Part shown: piece after piece, positions 42,474 through 50,976 of the stretch | How positions within the stretch are numbered: the first letter of the stretch is position 1 | Layout: each line of letters opens with the position of its first letter | Made by a program: the position numbers and the translations under genes | Assembly: GCF_039534915.1 (NCBI RefSeq) | Contig: NZ_BAAAWE010000001.1 | Location: 744,001-808,000 of the forward strand | Reading direction: 5' to 3' | Origin: Streptomyces roseofulvus | GTDB taxonomy: Bacteria > Actinomycetota > Actinomycetes > Streptomycetales > Streptomycetaceae | Length of the DNA: 64,000 bases | The notes under the pieces: generated by a model | Told to the model about the DNA's origin: nothing | Seen by the model: only the letters and a program-made list of their open reading frames with translations | The model's database searches: none

Positions 42474-42607
42474 GTGCACAGACAAGCAGGGGGCAGAGCC
42501 GGTGTCCGGCAGGAATCCGACATCGACGTCCGGCGGAGCCCCACGCCCTCCGGCCCTCCCCGGCGCCCCGGTATTTCGGTGGGCACACACCGCGCCCCCG
42601 GGGCACA

Positions 42608-45600
42608 ATGCCCGCGATGATCTCCACCGCCGGCGCCCTGCTCGCCGCCCTCGAACCCCTCCCCCACACCGCGCGGCTCCGGCTCACCGCCGTCACCGCG
42701 CACCGGCTCGCCGCCGACGGCCTTCTCCGGCCCCTCCTGGGCGAGTTGGACGGGCTCGGCCCGTACGAGCGACGCCTGGGCGCGCTGGCGGCGTTCGCCG
42801 CCGGCGATCTGGAGCACCTGGCGGCACGGCTGGGCGATCTCGATCCGGTGGTCCGCCGGTACGCGCTCCGCGCCGTCCGGCGGCTTCCCGCGCACGGGCC
42901 CGAAGCCGGAGACCCCGCCGCCGCTCCCGCCGGAGACCCCGCCGCCGACTCCGCACTCGACAAGGCCGTCGAGGCCGCCCTCACCGCCGCCTACGACGAC
43001 GCTCCCGCGGTGGTCCGCGCCGACCTGGCGCGCCTGCTGCGCGACGGACGGCGGTCCGCGCTCGCCGAGCGGCTCGTCGGGCGGGTGCGCACCGAGTACG
43101 GCGAGCGGGACGCGGCGCTCCTGCTGCCGGGCTGCTCGCCGGAGTTCACCGCGCGGCTGCTGCCCGAGCTGGCGGGGGCCCTGAGGCCCGAGGACTGGAG
43201 CACGCTGGCGCTCCGTCACCCCGGCGCCGTCCTCGACCAGGCGGAGCGGCAACTCGCCGGGCTGACCGGGCGGTCGCGCGACGCGTGGTGGCGGCGGTAC
43301 GCGGCGGGGCCGGCCGCGGCGCTGCCCGCCGCCCCGGAGCGCGTCCTGGAGCTGCTGGAGACGTACGGCCCCGAGCACCTGCCCGGCCCGGTCCACGACC
43401 GGCTGGGCGACCTCGTCGCGGTGGACGCCGAGCGGGTCGTCCGGTGGCTCGCCGACCCGGACCGCCGGCGTGCGCGCTGGGAGAGGACCGCGGGGCCCGC
43501 GCTGATCCGCCGGCTCGTGGCGGCCGATCCGCCGTCGCTGCCCCGCCTGGGACTCCGCTGGTTCCACCGGGACGCCTTCGGCACTCTGCTGCGGACGGTG
43601 GCGCCGGAGCGCCGCGGCGCCTTCCTGGACGCGGTCGTCGCCGCGGCCGGCCCGCAGGACTACAACGTCCGGGTCCACCCGGACGTCCTCGCGCCGCTGC
43701 CGCCGGCCGAGCGGCACGCCCGGGCCCGCGCCTTGCTCGACGACGCGCAGGACTCCTGGGACCGCTGGAGACTGCTCACCCTGCTGCCGCCCGACGAGGC
43801 GCGCCCCGAACTGACGGCCGCCCTCGCCTCACCGGACGCCGAACAGCGCGGCGGCGTCTGGGACATGCTGGTCCTCAACGCCGCGCACAGCCGCGACCCG
43901 CAGCAGGTCGGGGACGTGCTCGCGCGGGCCGCCGACCGGCTGGCCCACGAGTGGGACTCCGTACGCCGGGACCTGCTCTCCGCGCTCGCCGGCGTGCCGA
44001 CGCCCCTCCTGGGGACCGCACTTGAGGGCGCCGACGGCTCCGCGTCCCTGGAGCGGCTGTGCCGCGACGCCCTGGTGGCCCGTGACTGCTCGCCGATGAC
44101 CCGCGACGCGATCCGTACGCTGGCGACGGCCCTGCTCTCCGACCGTACGACCACGACCGCCCTGCCGCTCGGCGCCCGGATCCTGGAGACGCTGACCGCG
44201 CACACCGGGGCGGTTGAACTCGACGGCATCGACGCGGCGTTGGACGACGAAGGCGTCCGGGCCGTCACCGACGCGCTCGGCCCCTGGCTGGACCGGAGCG
44301 CCGCCCGGGGCGACGTCGCGCCGCTGCTCGCGCTCGTCGCGTCCTGCGGCGGGCGCGCGTACGGCGTCCCGGGGCTCCGGGACCGCCTGGAGAAGGCGCT
44401 CGCCACCTGCCCGGACCCGGTCTCCGGGGAGGTCGCCGCCGCCTGGCTCGCCGACCCCGCGACCCGCGGCGGGCGGGTCGCCGAGCTGCTGGCGCGGGAG
44501 CCTTCGGCGGCCTTCCTGCCCCCGGTGCTCGCCGTCCTCGCGGCGGAGCGCACCGACCTCCTGGACGCCGTCCTGGCGGAGACCGTACCCCCCGGCGGGC
44601 GGTTCCCCGCGGCCGGAGTTGCCCGGCCGCTGCCCGCCTTCCGGCACGCCGACCGGTGGCTGCCCCGGCAGCAGGAGGCCGCGGTCCGGCTGGCGGCGGC
44701 CTTCGTCGCCGACCCGGACCGCGGGACCGACGAACGGGCCGCGGTCCTCCGCGCGGTGGCCCCGGTGCCGGAGCACGGCCGCGCCCTGCTGCGGCGGTAC
44801 GCCTCCGCGGGACCGGACGCCCCCGGGCCCGAGCGCGCGCTCGCGGCGGCGGCCCTGGACGCGGCCGCGCACACCGACGATCCGGCCTCGGCCCTCGACG
44901 CCCTCCTCGACCACGCCGGCGACAGCGAGGCCGCCGCGGCCTGGTCGGCCGCCGGGCGCGCCGCCGCGCATGCCCGGCCGAGCCGGGTGGCGGCCCTGCT
45001 CCGCGACGTGCTGACGCGGGAGACCGGGGTGAAGGTCACCGTCAGGAAGGCGGCCGTCCGGCTCGCCGCCCGCCATCTGCCTCAAGGGTCCGCCGTCACG
45101 CTCCTGTCGGACGTGGCGCGTGCTCCCGGCGTTCACCCGGACGTGCACGCGACCGTCGTCGGGCTGGCCGCGACACTGCTGCCCGCCCCCGAGATGTGGG
45201 CCCTGCTGGAGTCCGCGGTCGCCGCCGACGGGCCGGAGGCCGCCCGGAGCGCCCTCCTGGACGCGAACCCGGCGGACCTGGCGCCGGCTCACCGCGCGCG
45301 GTTCGGGGAGCTGATGGCCCGGTCGGCCCGCGGGACGAGTCAGGCCACGGCGACGTACCTCTTCCTGTCCGGACTCGCCGACTGGGCACGGTACGCCCCC
45401 GAGGCGGGCACCGCGCTCGCGGACCTCTACACCGACCTGGGCAGGACGGAACAGCTCTGGACGGTGCGAGGCGGGCTCCAGGACCTGGCCCGGTCGGACT
45501 TGCCGCACCCCGTCGGGGGCGTCGCCCCGGGCAGTCTCCTGCACGGCGTGGTCGACCGGCTCCTGGCGTACGTCGCCGCCGGCGAACCGGAGGGCGGAGG

Positions 45601-46096
45601 ACGCGACGGGGACCTTCCCGCGCTGCGCCGTCTCCACTCCCTCCTGGAGTCGCCGCGGCAGGACCCCGGCCGGTGCGCCGAGCTGGCCCGTCAGATCGCG
45701 GACGAGCCGCTGGCCACCGCCACCCGCACCGCCCTCCTCGTCCGCGCGATCGACCTGACGGCGCCCGCACCCGAGATCCTGGGCGCCGTACGGGACCTGC
45801 TCGCCGTGGTCTCCGCCCGTCCCGTCCTCGCCGCCCGGACGGCCGAGGACCTCGAAGAGGCCCACCAGCACGGCACGCCGCTCGCCGACCCGGGCGCCGC
45901 CCTCGCCGCCGTCCGCGCCCTGGGCGACGACGGCGGGCTCGTCCCGGGTGTCCTCGCCGTCGGCCTCGCGAACGCCGTCGGCTCCCGGCAGGGCTGGCCG
46001 GACCCCTGCCGTACGGCCCTGCTCGCCCTGCGCCGGCACCCGGACCCGGACGTCCGCGACCTGGCGTACGCCACCGACCTGAGCGGCCGTCACTGA
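42608..46096 (+). CDS. Giant HEAT-repeat-like protein
   Basis: 1162 aa, all-helical, soluble. Runs of Ala/Leu/Arg-rich helices of about 30-40 residues repeat throughout (GDLDPVVRRYALRAVRRLPAHG; DRLEKALATCPDPVSGEVAAAWLADP; KVTVRKAAVRLAARHLPQG; HPDPDVRDLAYATDLSG), the pattern of HEAT/armadillo-type scaffolds. No enzymatic motif, signal peptide or membrane segment. Starts with two close in-frame ATGs (42608, 42617); the first has a GGGG stretch five bases ahead. Stands alone and is divergent from the lyase-family gene; function unknown. Confidence 0.8.
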   Translation: MPAMISTAGALLAALEPLPHTARLRLTAVTAHRLAADGLLRPLLGELDGLGPYERRLGALAAFAAGDLEHLAARLGDLDPVVRRYALRAVRRLPAHGPEAGDPAAAPAGDPAADSALDKAVEAALTAAYDDAPAVVRADLARLLRDGRRSALAERLVGRVRTEYGERDAALLLPGCSPEFTARLLPELAGALRPEDWSTLALRHPGAVLDQAERQLAGLTGRSRDAWWRRYAAGPAAALPAAPERVLELLETYGPEHLPGPVHDRLGDLVAVDAERVVRWLADPDRRRARWERTAGPALIRRLVAADPPSLPRLGLRWFHRDAFGTLLRTVAPERRGAFLDAVVAAAGPQDYNVRVHPDVLAPLPPAERHARARALLDDAQDSWDRWRLLTLLPPDEARPELTAALASPDAEQRGGVWDMLVLNAAHSRDPQQVGDVLARAADRLAHEWDSVRRDLLSALAGVPTPLLGTALEGADGSASLERLCRDALVARDCSPMTRDAIRTLATALLSDRTTTTALPLGARILETLTAHTGAVELDGIDAALDDEGVRAVTDALGPWLDRSAARGDVAPLLALVASCGGRAYGVPGLRDRLEKALATCPDPVSGEVAAAWLADPATRGGRVAELLAREPSAAFLPPVLAVLAAERTDLLDAVLAETVPPGGRFPAAGVARPLPAFRHADRWLPRQQEAAVRLAAAFVADPDRGTDERAAVLRAVAPVPEHGRALLRRYASAGPDAPGPERALAAAALDAAAHTDDPASALDALLDHAGDSEAAAAWSAAGRAAAHARPSRVAALLRDVLTRETGVKVTVRKAAVRLAARHLPQGSAVTLLSDVARAPGVHPDVHATVVGLAATLLPAPEMWALLESAVAADGPEAARSALLDANPADLAPAHRARFGELMARSARGTSQATATYLFLSGLADWARYAPEAGTALADLYTDLGRTEQLWTVRGGLQDLARSDLPHPVGGVAPGSLLHGVVDRLLAYVAAGEPEGGGRDGDLPALRRLHSLLESPRQDPGRCAELARQIADEPLATATRTALLVRAIDLTAPAPEILGAVRDLLAVVSARPVLAARTAEDLEEAHQHGTPLADPGAALAAVRALGDDGGLVPGVLAVGLANAVGSRQGWPDPCRTALLALRRHPDPDVRDLAYATDLSGRH

Positions 46097-46182
46097 CCGC
46101 TCCCGGGGAACGCGTTAGCGGGGCGTGAGTGAGACGGCAGGGGCGCCGTCGAGGGTGGAGGCCGACCACACCAGGAGGCATC

Positions 46183-47613
46183 ATGCGACGACGTACGTTT
46201 CTCAGGGGGACCCTCGTGGGCGCGGCGGCCACGGCCGTCCCGCTCACCGCCCTGGCGCAGGGCACGGCCGCGGCGGCCGGCACCGTGACCGTCACGAGCA
46301 TCGGGGCGCTGCAGAGCGCGATCGACGCGGCCGTCCCCGGGGACCGCATCGTCCTGGCCGACGGCAGCTACACCGTGCCGTCGGCGGGCATCCGGGTGAC
46401 CGGCAAGCACGGCACCACGAGCGCGCCGATCACCATCGTCTCCGCCAGCCGCGGCGGCGCCGTGCTCAACGGGGCCGCCGGCTTCGTCCTCTCGGGCTCC
46501 AGCAACATCACCCTCAGCGGCTTCGCGTTCCGGCAGACGACCACGCTCGCCGTCCCGGCCGACTGCTCCCGCATCCGGCTGACCCGCAACGACTTCAAGC
46601 TCGCCGACACGGCCGGGCTCGACTGGCTGGTGGTCCGCGGCGACGACGCCAAGATCGACCGCAACCACTTCCACCACCGCACCACGCAGGGCATCTTCCT
46701 GGTCGTGGACGGGCCCGGGACCACCGCCATGGCCCAGCGGACCCACATCTTCCGGAACTACTTCGCCGACCACTCCTACACCGGCGCCAACGGCGGCGAG
46801 GCGATCCGGCTCGGCGTCAGCCACCGCGCCCTGTCCACCGCCGACGCCCTCGTCGAGTACAACCTCTTCGAGCGCTGCGACGGCGACCCCGAGGCGATCT
46901 CGGTCAAGTCCTCCGGCAACACCGTCCGCCACAACACCCTCCGCGGCAACAAGGGCGGCATCGTCCTGCGGCACGGCAACGCGACCACCGTCGAGGGCAA
47001 CCACGTCCTCGGCGGCGTCAACGGCGTGCGTCTGTACGGCAACGACCACCTCGTGGTGAACAACCACATCTCGGGGACGACCTCCCGCGGCCTCGTCATC
47101 GGCAGCGGCACCACCCGCGACCACCACGAGGGCGAGACCACCGAGGAGCGGCGCGGGAACGACGCCTGCGACCGGGCGGTCATCGTGCACAACACGCTCG
47201 TCGGCAACTCCGCCACCCTCTCGGGCGAGAGCCGCACCTACGAGCCGCGTGACGTGGTCGTCGCCGACAACATCCTCGTCGCCTCCGGCGGCACCCTCGT
47301 CGACCTGGACGCCGCCCCCGGCTTCACCTGGCAGGGCAACATCCTGTGGGGCGCGGCGGCCGACGGCACCATTCCGTCGGGCGGTTTCCGGCGCGTCGAC
47401 CCGCTGCTCCGCAAGGACGCGGACGGCGTCCACCGCCTCACCGCCGGCAGCCCGGCCGTCGACGCCGCCACCTACACCGCGTCGGCCGTGGCCGAGGACG
47501 CCGACGGGCACGCGCGGACGGGCGCCCGGGACGTCGGCGCCGACGAGTACTCCACCCTGGCGCCGGTCCGCCGCCCGCTGACGACGGCCGACGTGGGCCC
47601 GAACGCCGCCTGA
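46183..47613 (+). CDS. Tat-exported polysaccharide lyase family 6 (alginate/chondroitin-type)
   Basis: 476 aa. Twin-arginine leader MRRRTFLRGTLVGAAATAV; mature protein from about residue 33. Right-handed parallel beta-helix: IVLADGSYTVPSAGIRVTG, NITLSGFAFRQTT, RIRLTRNDF, NGGEAIRLG, ALVEYNLFERCDGDPEAISVKSSGNTVRHNTL. The Brønsted base Lys (K242 in ISVKSSG) and the acid Arg (R263 in GIVLRHG) are 21 residues apart, the spacing seen in chondroitinase B. Likely cleaves uronate polymers such as alginate by beta-elimination. AGGAGG ribosome site upstream of ATG. A monocistronic gene. Confidence 0.88.
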   Translation: MRRRTFLRGTLVGAAATAVPLTALAQGTAAAAGTVTVTSIGALQSAIDAAVPGDRIVLADGSYTVPSAGIRVTGKHGTTSAPITIVSASRGGAVLNGAAGFVLSGSSNITLSGFAFRQTTTLAVPADCSRIRLTRNDFKLADTAGLDWLVVRGDDAKIDRNHFHHRTTQGIFLVVDGPGTTAMAQRTHIFRNYFADHSYTGANGGEAIRLGVSHRALSTADALVEYNLFERCDGDPEAISVKSSGNTVRHNTLRGNKGGIVLRHGNATTVEGNHVLGGVNGVRLYGNDHLVVNNHISGTTSRGLVIGSGTTRDHHEGETTEERRGNDACDRAVIVHNTLVGNSATLSGESRTYEPRDVVVADNILVASGGTLVDLDAAPGFTWQGNILWGAAADGTIPSGGFRRVDPLLRKDADGVHRLTAGSPAVDAATYTASAVAEDADGHARTGARDVGADEYSTLAPVRRPLTTADVGPNAA

Positions 47614-47638
47614 GAGGTGCCCGGGGCCCGCGCCGCCG

Positions 47639-48649
47639 TCAGCCGTGCAGGCGCGGGCCCTGGTGGCTCAGCAGCGACAGCCAGTCGCGGGTGGTGACCC
47701 GGCCGGTGACGAGGAGTCCCCGCTCGGCCTGGTAGATGCGGAGCACGTCCTCGGTCTCGGAGGTGAAGTCACCGCTCACGACCGTCGGATGGCCGGCGCC
47801 GGTGAGCAGCGACTGCAGGGCCTCGACGGCCGGTCCGTAGTCGCCGCCGGCCAGCGGCACGACCAGCCGCGGCCAGGTCCTGGGGCCGACGCGGCCGTCC
47901 TGGACGAGGCCGAGGGACTTCTGGAAGCGGGTGACGGCGCCGACGGTGGCGGCGTCGACGGTGCCGGTCACCGCCACGTCGTACTTCCTCTCCCGGAGCA
48001 GGTACTGCACCGTGCGGGCCTCCCACAGCACGTCGCCGAGGCGGGTGACGGGCCAGTCGTCCTGGACGGGCGTCGCGCCGGCCGCGGCGGGGGTGGCGGC
48101 GGGCGGGGCGATCACCGGCCGCAGCCAGAGCCCCGCGGCGAAGGCCGCGCAGGCGAGCAGCAGCCACAGCACCCGGTGCACGTACCCGAGGACGGGGACG
48201 CTGATCGGCGGCGCCACGCGCGCATGCGGCGCGGCCGGGACGGCGGCGCCTGGGCCGACCGGCTCCGGGGCCGGTGCCGGTGCCGGTTCCAGGCCGGGTC
48301 CCTGCGGCGGCGCGGTGCCTCCGCGCGCGCGGGGGACGCGCCGGGCTCCCTGGGCCGCGCGGGCGAGCCGGAGTGCCTGGTCGAGTTCTCCGGGCGGTGC
48401 GCCGAGGGCGTCGTGCAGCGCCTCGACGACCGCCGGCGGTGCGGCCATCGGCCGACCGGGGTTGAGGTAGCGGGACATGGTCGCCTGGTCGACCCCGGCC
48501 CGGCGGGCCAGCGCCTTCTGCGTGGGACGCACTCCGGTGGTCCCCACCCACCACGCCCGGAGCACGGCGGTGAGGGCCGCGGCCGGATCGACGGCGGCGG
48601 ACACCCGCGTGGTGGTCTCTCCGGTCCCGGTGGCCCCTGTGCAGTCCAT
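47639..48649 (-). CDS. HTH and peptidoglycan-binding membrane protein
   Basis: 336 aa from ATG 48649 (an in-frame ATG at 48673 is possible). N-terminal XRE-type HTH (TQKALARRAGVDQATMSRYLNPGR), a charged Pro/Ala-rich linker, a membrane segment (VLWLLLACAAFAAGLWL) and two extracytoplasmic peptidoglycan-binding domains (AVTRFQKSLGLVQDGRVGPRTW; VEALQSLLTGAG...LRIYQAERGLLVTGRV). The order predicts an intracellular DNA-binding part and an extracellular wall-sensing part, a wall-responsive regulator or a co-opted form (inference). A large inverted repeat just upstream may be its own operator. Confidence 0.83.
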   Translation of the reverse strand: MDCTGATGTGETTTRVSAAVDPAAALTAVLRAWWVGTTGVRPTQKALARRAGVDQATMSRYLNPGRPMAAPPAVVEALHDALGAPPGELDQALRLARAAQGARRVPRARGGTAPPQGPGLEPAPAPAPEPVGPGAAVPAAPHARVAPPISVPVLGYVHRVLWLLLACAAFAAGLWLRPVIAPPAATPAAAGATPVQDDWPVTRLGDVLWEARTVQYLLRERKYDVAVTGTVDAATVGAVTRFQKSLGLVQDGRVGPRTWPRLVVPLAGGDYGPAVEALQSLLTGAGHPTVVSGDFTSETEDVLRIYQAERGLLVTGRVTTRDWLSLLSHQGPRLHG

Positions 48650-48681
48650 GACGCATCCCCTATGCATGTGCATTTCCGCAG

Positions 48682-48726
48682 GTCAGCGGAGCGCATGCAG
48701 GCGTGCATGGACGCATGTCCGCTGAC
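48682..48726. promoter_or_regulatory. Inverted repeat with GCATG clusters upstream of HTH/PG-binding gene
   Basis: Perfect 9-base arms GTCAGCGGA (48682-48690) and TCCGCTGAC (48718-48726) enclose GCATGC, GCATG and GCATG motifs. Another GCATG element lies at 48663-48667. All are within 80 bases upstream of the HTH gene start, a likely autoregulatory site. Confidence 0.5.
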
Positions 48727-48872
48727 GGGTGCCCGAGGGTAGCGGCGCGGGCCGGGGGCGCGGCACGGTGATCGGGCCGGGAGGGCGTCGCCGCTCCCGC
48801 CGATCTCCCCGCTCCCGCCGCGGTACGTCCGCGTGTCGTCGTACCGGAGCGGGGGACGACCCCACCTCCGTA

Positions 48873-48892
48873 CCTCACCCGAACGGGTGAGG
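48873..48892. promoter_or_regulatory. Perfect hairpin upstream of small secreted gene
   Basis: CCTCACCC and GGGTGAGG with a GAAC loop, 8-base arms, 28 bases before the ATG. Could be an operator or an RNA hairpin in the leader. Confidence 0.5.
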
Positions 48893-48919
48893 CGCGGCTC
48901 GACGAAAGGACCCGCAGTC

Positions 48920-49417
48920 ATGCGCACGTGGACCGGACCCGCCCTCCTCGCCGCCGCGGTCGCCGCCCCGCTCCTCCTGGTCGCGCCGGCCGCCGACGCG
49001 GCGCCCGCCAAGTACACGCACACGGCCGCCGCCCAGCAGTTCCGCGCGGCGGGCGTCTCGTGGACGTCCAGCAGGAACTGCTCGGACTGGAACCGGAAGG
49101 GCTGTACGTCCTTCACCAACATCAACCGGACCACGGTCGCGGGCGCCATCGCCTTCAAGAAGGCGAGCCGCTGCACGATCGTCGTCACCGGCGGCACGGA
49201 GACGGGCCACAGCACCCGGGGCACGTACACCCACCGCAACGGCTACAAGGTCGACATGTCGGTCCGGACGTCCTGCCTCGACACGTACATCACGAAGCAC
49301 TACAAGAAGTCCGGCACGCGCAGGGACGGCGCCAAGCTCTACACGTCCCCGAACGGCAACGTGTACGCCCGCGAGAAGCACCACTGGGACATCACGTACT
49401 ACAACGGCAAGGCGTGA
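48920..49417 (+). CDS. Secreted small protein with M15/LAS-like metal site
   Basis: 165 aa. Signal peptide (LLAAAVAAPLLLVAPAADAA, cleaved near residue 28). The mature part has four Cys (54, 62, 85, 119; two disulfides possible). YTHRNGYKVDMS carries H105 and D112, matching the H-x6-D zinc motif of LAS/M15 D,D-peptidases. REKHHWDITYYNG carries E152 and H155, matching their E-x-x-H. GGTETGH resembles the start of the family loop. If functional, it is a small wall hydrolase; a related fold with other roles is also possible. Ribosome site GAAAGGA before ATG. Confidence 0.72.
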   Translation: MRTWTGPALLAAAVAAPLLLVAPAADAAPAKYTHTAAAQQFRAAGVSWTSSRNCSDWNRKGCTSFTNINRTTVAGAIAFKKASRCTIVVTGGTETGHSTRGTYTHRNGYKVDMSVRTSCLDTYITKHYKKSGTRRDGAKLYTSPNGNVYAREKHHWDITYYNGKA

Positions 49418-49480
49418 CCGCAGAGCCCGGTACGGGTGCGGGTGCGGGCGGATCTCCTCCCGCACCCGGCGGTGCGGCTC

Positions 49481-50872
49481 TCAGCGCTCCTTCGGCCGGG
49501 ACGCCTGGGCGACGAGGAGGAGCACGACGCCGCAGACGGCGACCAGGATCCAGCCCGGCCGGGACGCGGGCGCGAGCTCCGTGGGACCGGCGCCGGTGAC
49601 GAGCGCGCCGGCGAGGGCGATGCCCACGGCGGAACCGAGCTGCCGGGCGGTGGAGGTGATCGCCCCGGCCACGCCGGCCCGGTCCGGCGGCAGCCCGTTG
49701 ACCGCGGTGTTGGTGATCGGGGCGTTGGCGAAGCCGAAGCCGATGCCGATGAGCAGGTACGAGGCCAGGAGCAGCACCACACCGGTGTCGGGCGCGAGCC
49801 GGACCAGGAGGAGTCCGCCCGCCGTGACGAAGGCGCCGGCGAGGAGCAGCGGCCGTCTCGGTCCCGTACGCCCGACCATGCGGCCCGACCAGGGGGCGCA
49901 GACGGTGGCGCCCACGGCCAGGGGCAGCGTGGCGACGCCCGCGGCGAGCGGTGTCCAGCCGCGGGTGTGCTGCAGGTAGAGGGTGTTCAGCAGCAGCGTC
50001 ATGCCGAGGGCGACGAAGACGGCCACCGCGCCCGCCACCGCACCGCTGAACACCGGCCGCGTGAAGAGCCGCAGGTCCATCAGCGGCTCGGACCGGCGGG
50101 CCTCGACGCGGACGAATCCGGCGGTCGCGAGGACCGCCGCCGTGTATCCCGCGAGCGCCGCCGGCGACGTCCAGCCGACGCGCGGGCCTTCGATGAGGAC
50201 GCCGACCACGACGGCGAGGACGAGGGTGAGCAGGAGCTGGCCGGGCAGGTCGAGCCGCCGCGGCCGCGGCGCCCGGGACTCCGGCACGAAGACCGCGCTG
50301 AGCAGCAGCGCGACCGCGATGACGGGCGCGTTGGCCCAGAACAGCGCCCGCCAGTCGAGCACCGCGAGCAGCGCGCCGCCGGTGACGGGTCCGGCGGCCA
50401 TGCTGAGTCCGAAGACCGACGCCCAGACGCCGATCGCCTGCGCCCGCTCCCTCGGGTCGGGCATGGCGTTCACCACGATCGCGAGCGCCACCGGGCTGAG
50501 CATCGAGGCGCCGACGCCCTGGACGGCGCGGGCCGCGACCAGGGCTCCGGCCGAGGGGGCGAGCGCGCAGAGCAGCGAGGCCACGCCGAAGACGACGAGC
50601 CCGCACTGGAACACCCGGCGGCGGCCGAAACGGTCCGCCAGCGCCCCGGCGGAGATCAGGAGAGCGGCCAGGACGAGGGTGTAGGCGTCCACGATCCATT
50701 CGAGGCCGCGCGTGTCGGCGTCCAGACCCTGTCCGATGGCCGGCAGGCCCACGTTCACGATGGTGGTGTCCAGGCCCACCAGGAACATGCTCAGGCAGCA
50801 GACGGCCAGGACCGTCCAGCGTCCGCGCCTGCTCAGCACGGTCTGGCCGGGGTGCGTTGTCGTCGTGGTCAT
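49481..50872 (-). CDS. DHA2-type MFS drug exporter
   Basis: 463 aa with fourteen predicted helices. Motif A ALADRFGRRRVFQCGLV between helices 2 and 3, motif B-like ALVAARAVQGVGASMLSPVALA, motif C GLSMAAGPVTGGALLA (antiporter motif), and the DHA2 second half (PITNTAVNGLPPDRAGVAGAITSTARQLGSAVGIALAGAL). WTVLAVCCLSMFLVGLDTTIVNVGLP at the N-terminus is classic for EmrB/QacA exporters. Proton-driven efflux of drugs. ATG at 50872. Not obviously linked to a regulator. Confidence 0.93.
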   Translation of the reverse strand: MTTTTTHPGQTVLSRRGRWTVLAVCCLSMFLVGLDTTIVNVGLPAIGQGLDADTRGLEWIVDAYTLVLAALLISAGALADRFGRRRVFQCGLVVFGVASLLCALAPSAGALVAARAVQGVGASMLSPVALAIVVNAMPDPRERAQAIGVWASVFGLSMAAGPVTGGALLAVLDWRALFWANAPVIAVALLLSAVFVPESRAPRPRRLDLPGQLLLTLVLAVVVGVLIEGPRVGWTSPAALAGYTAAVLATAGFVRVEARRSEPLMDLRLFTRPVFSGAVAGAVAVFVALGMTLLLNTLYLQHTRGWTPLAAGVATLPLAVGATVCAPWSGRMVGRTGPRRPLLLAGAFVTAGGLLLVRLAPDTGVVLLLASYLLIGIGFGFANAPITNTAVNGLPPDRAGVAGAITSTARQLGSAVGIALAGALVTGAGPTELAPASRPGWILVAVCGVVLLLVAQASRPKER

Positions 50873-50976
50873 GTCGTCCCTCTGATCTCCGGCGGCGCGT
50901 CTGCGGCCAGAGTCGACCCGGACGGTGCCCACGGCCCAGCGAACGTGCGGAAACGGCAAAGAACTTCCCGGGAACG

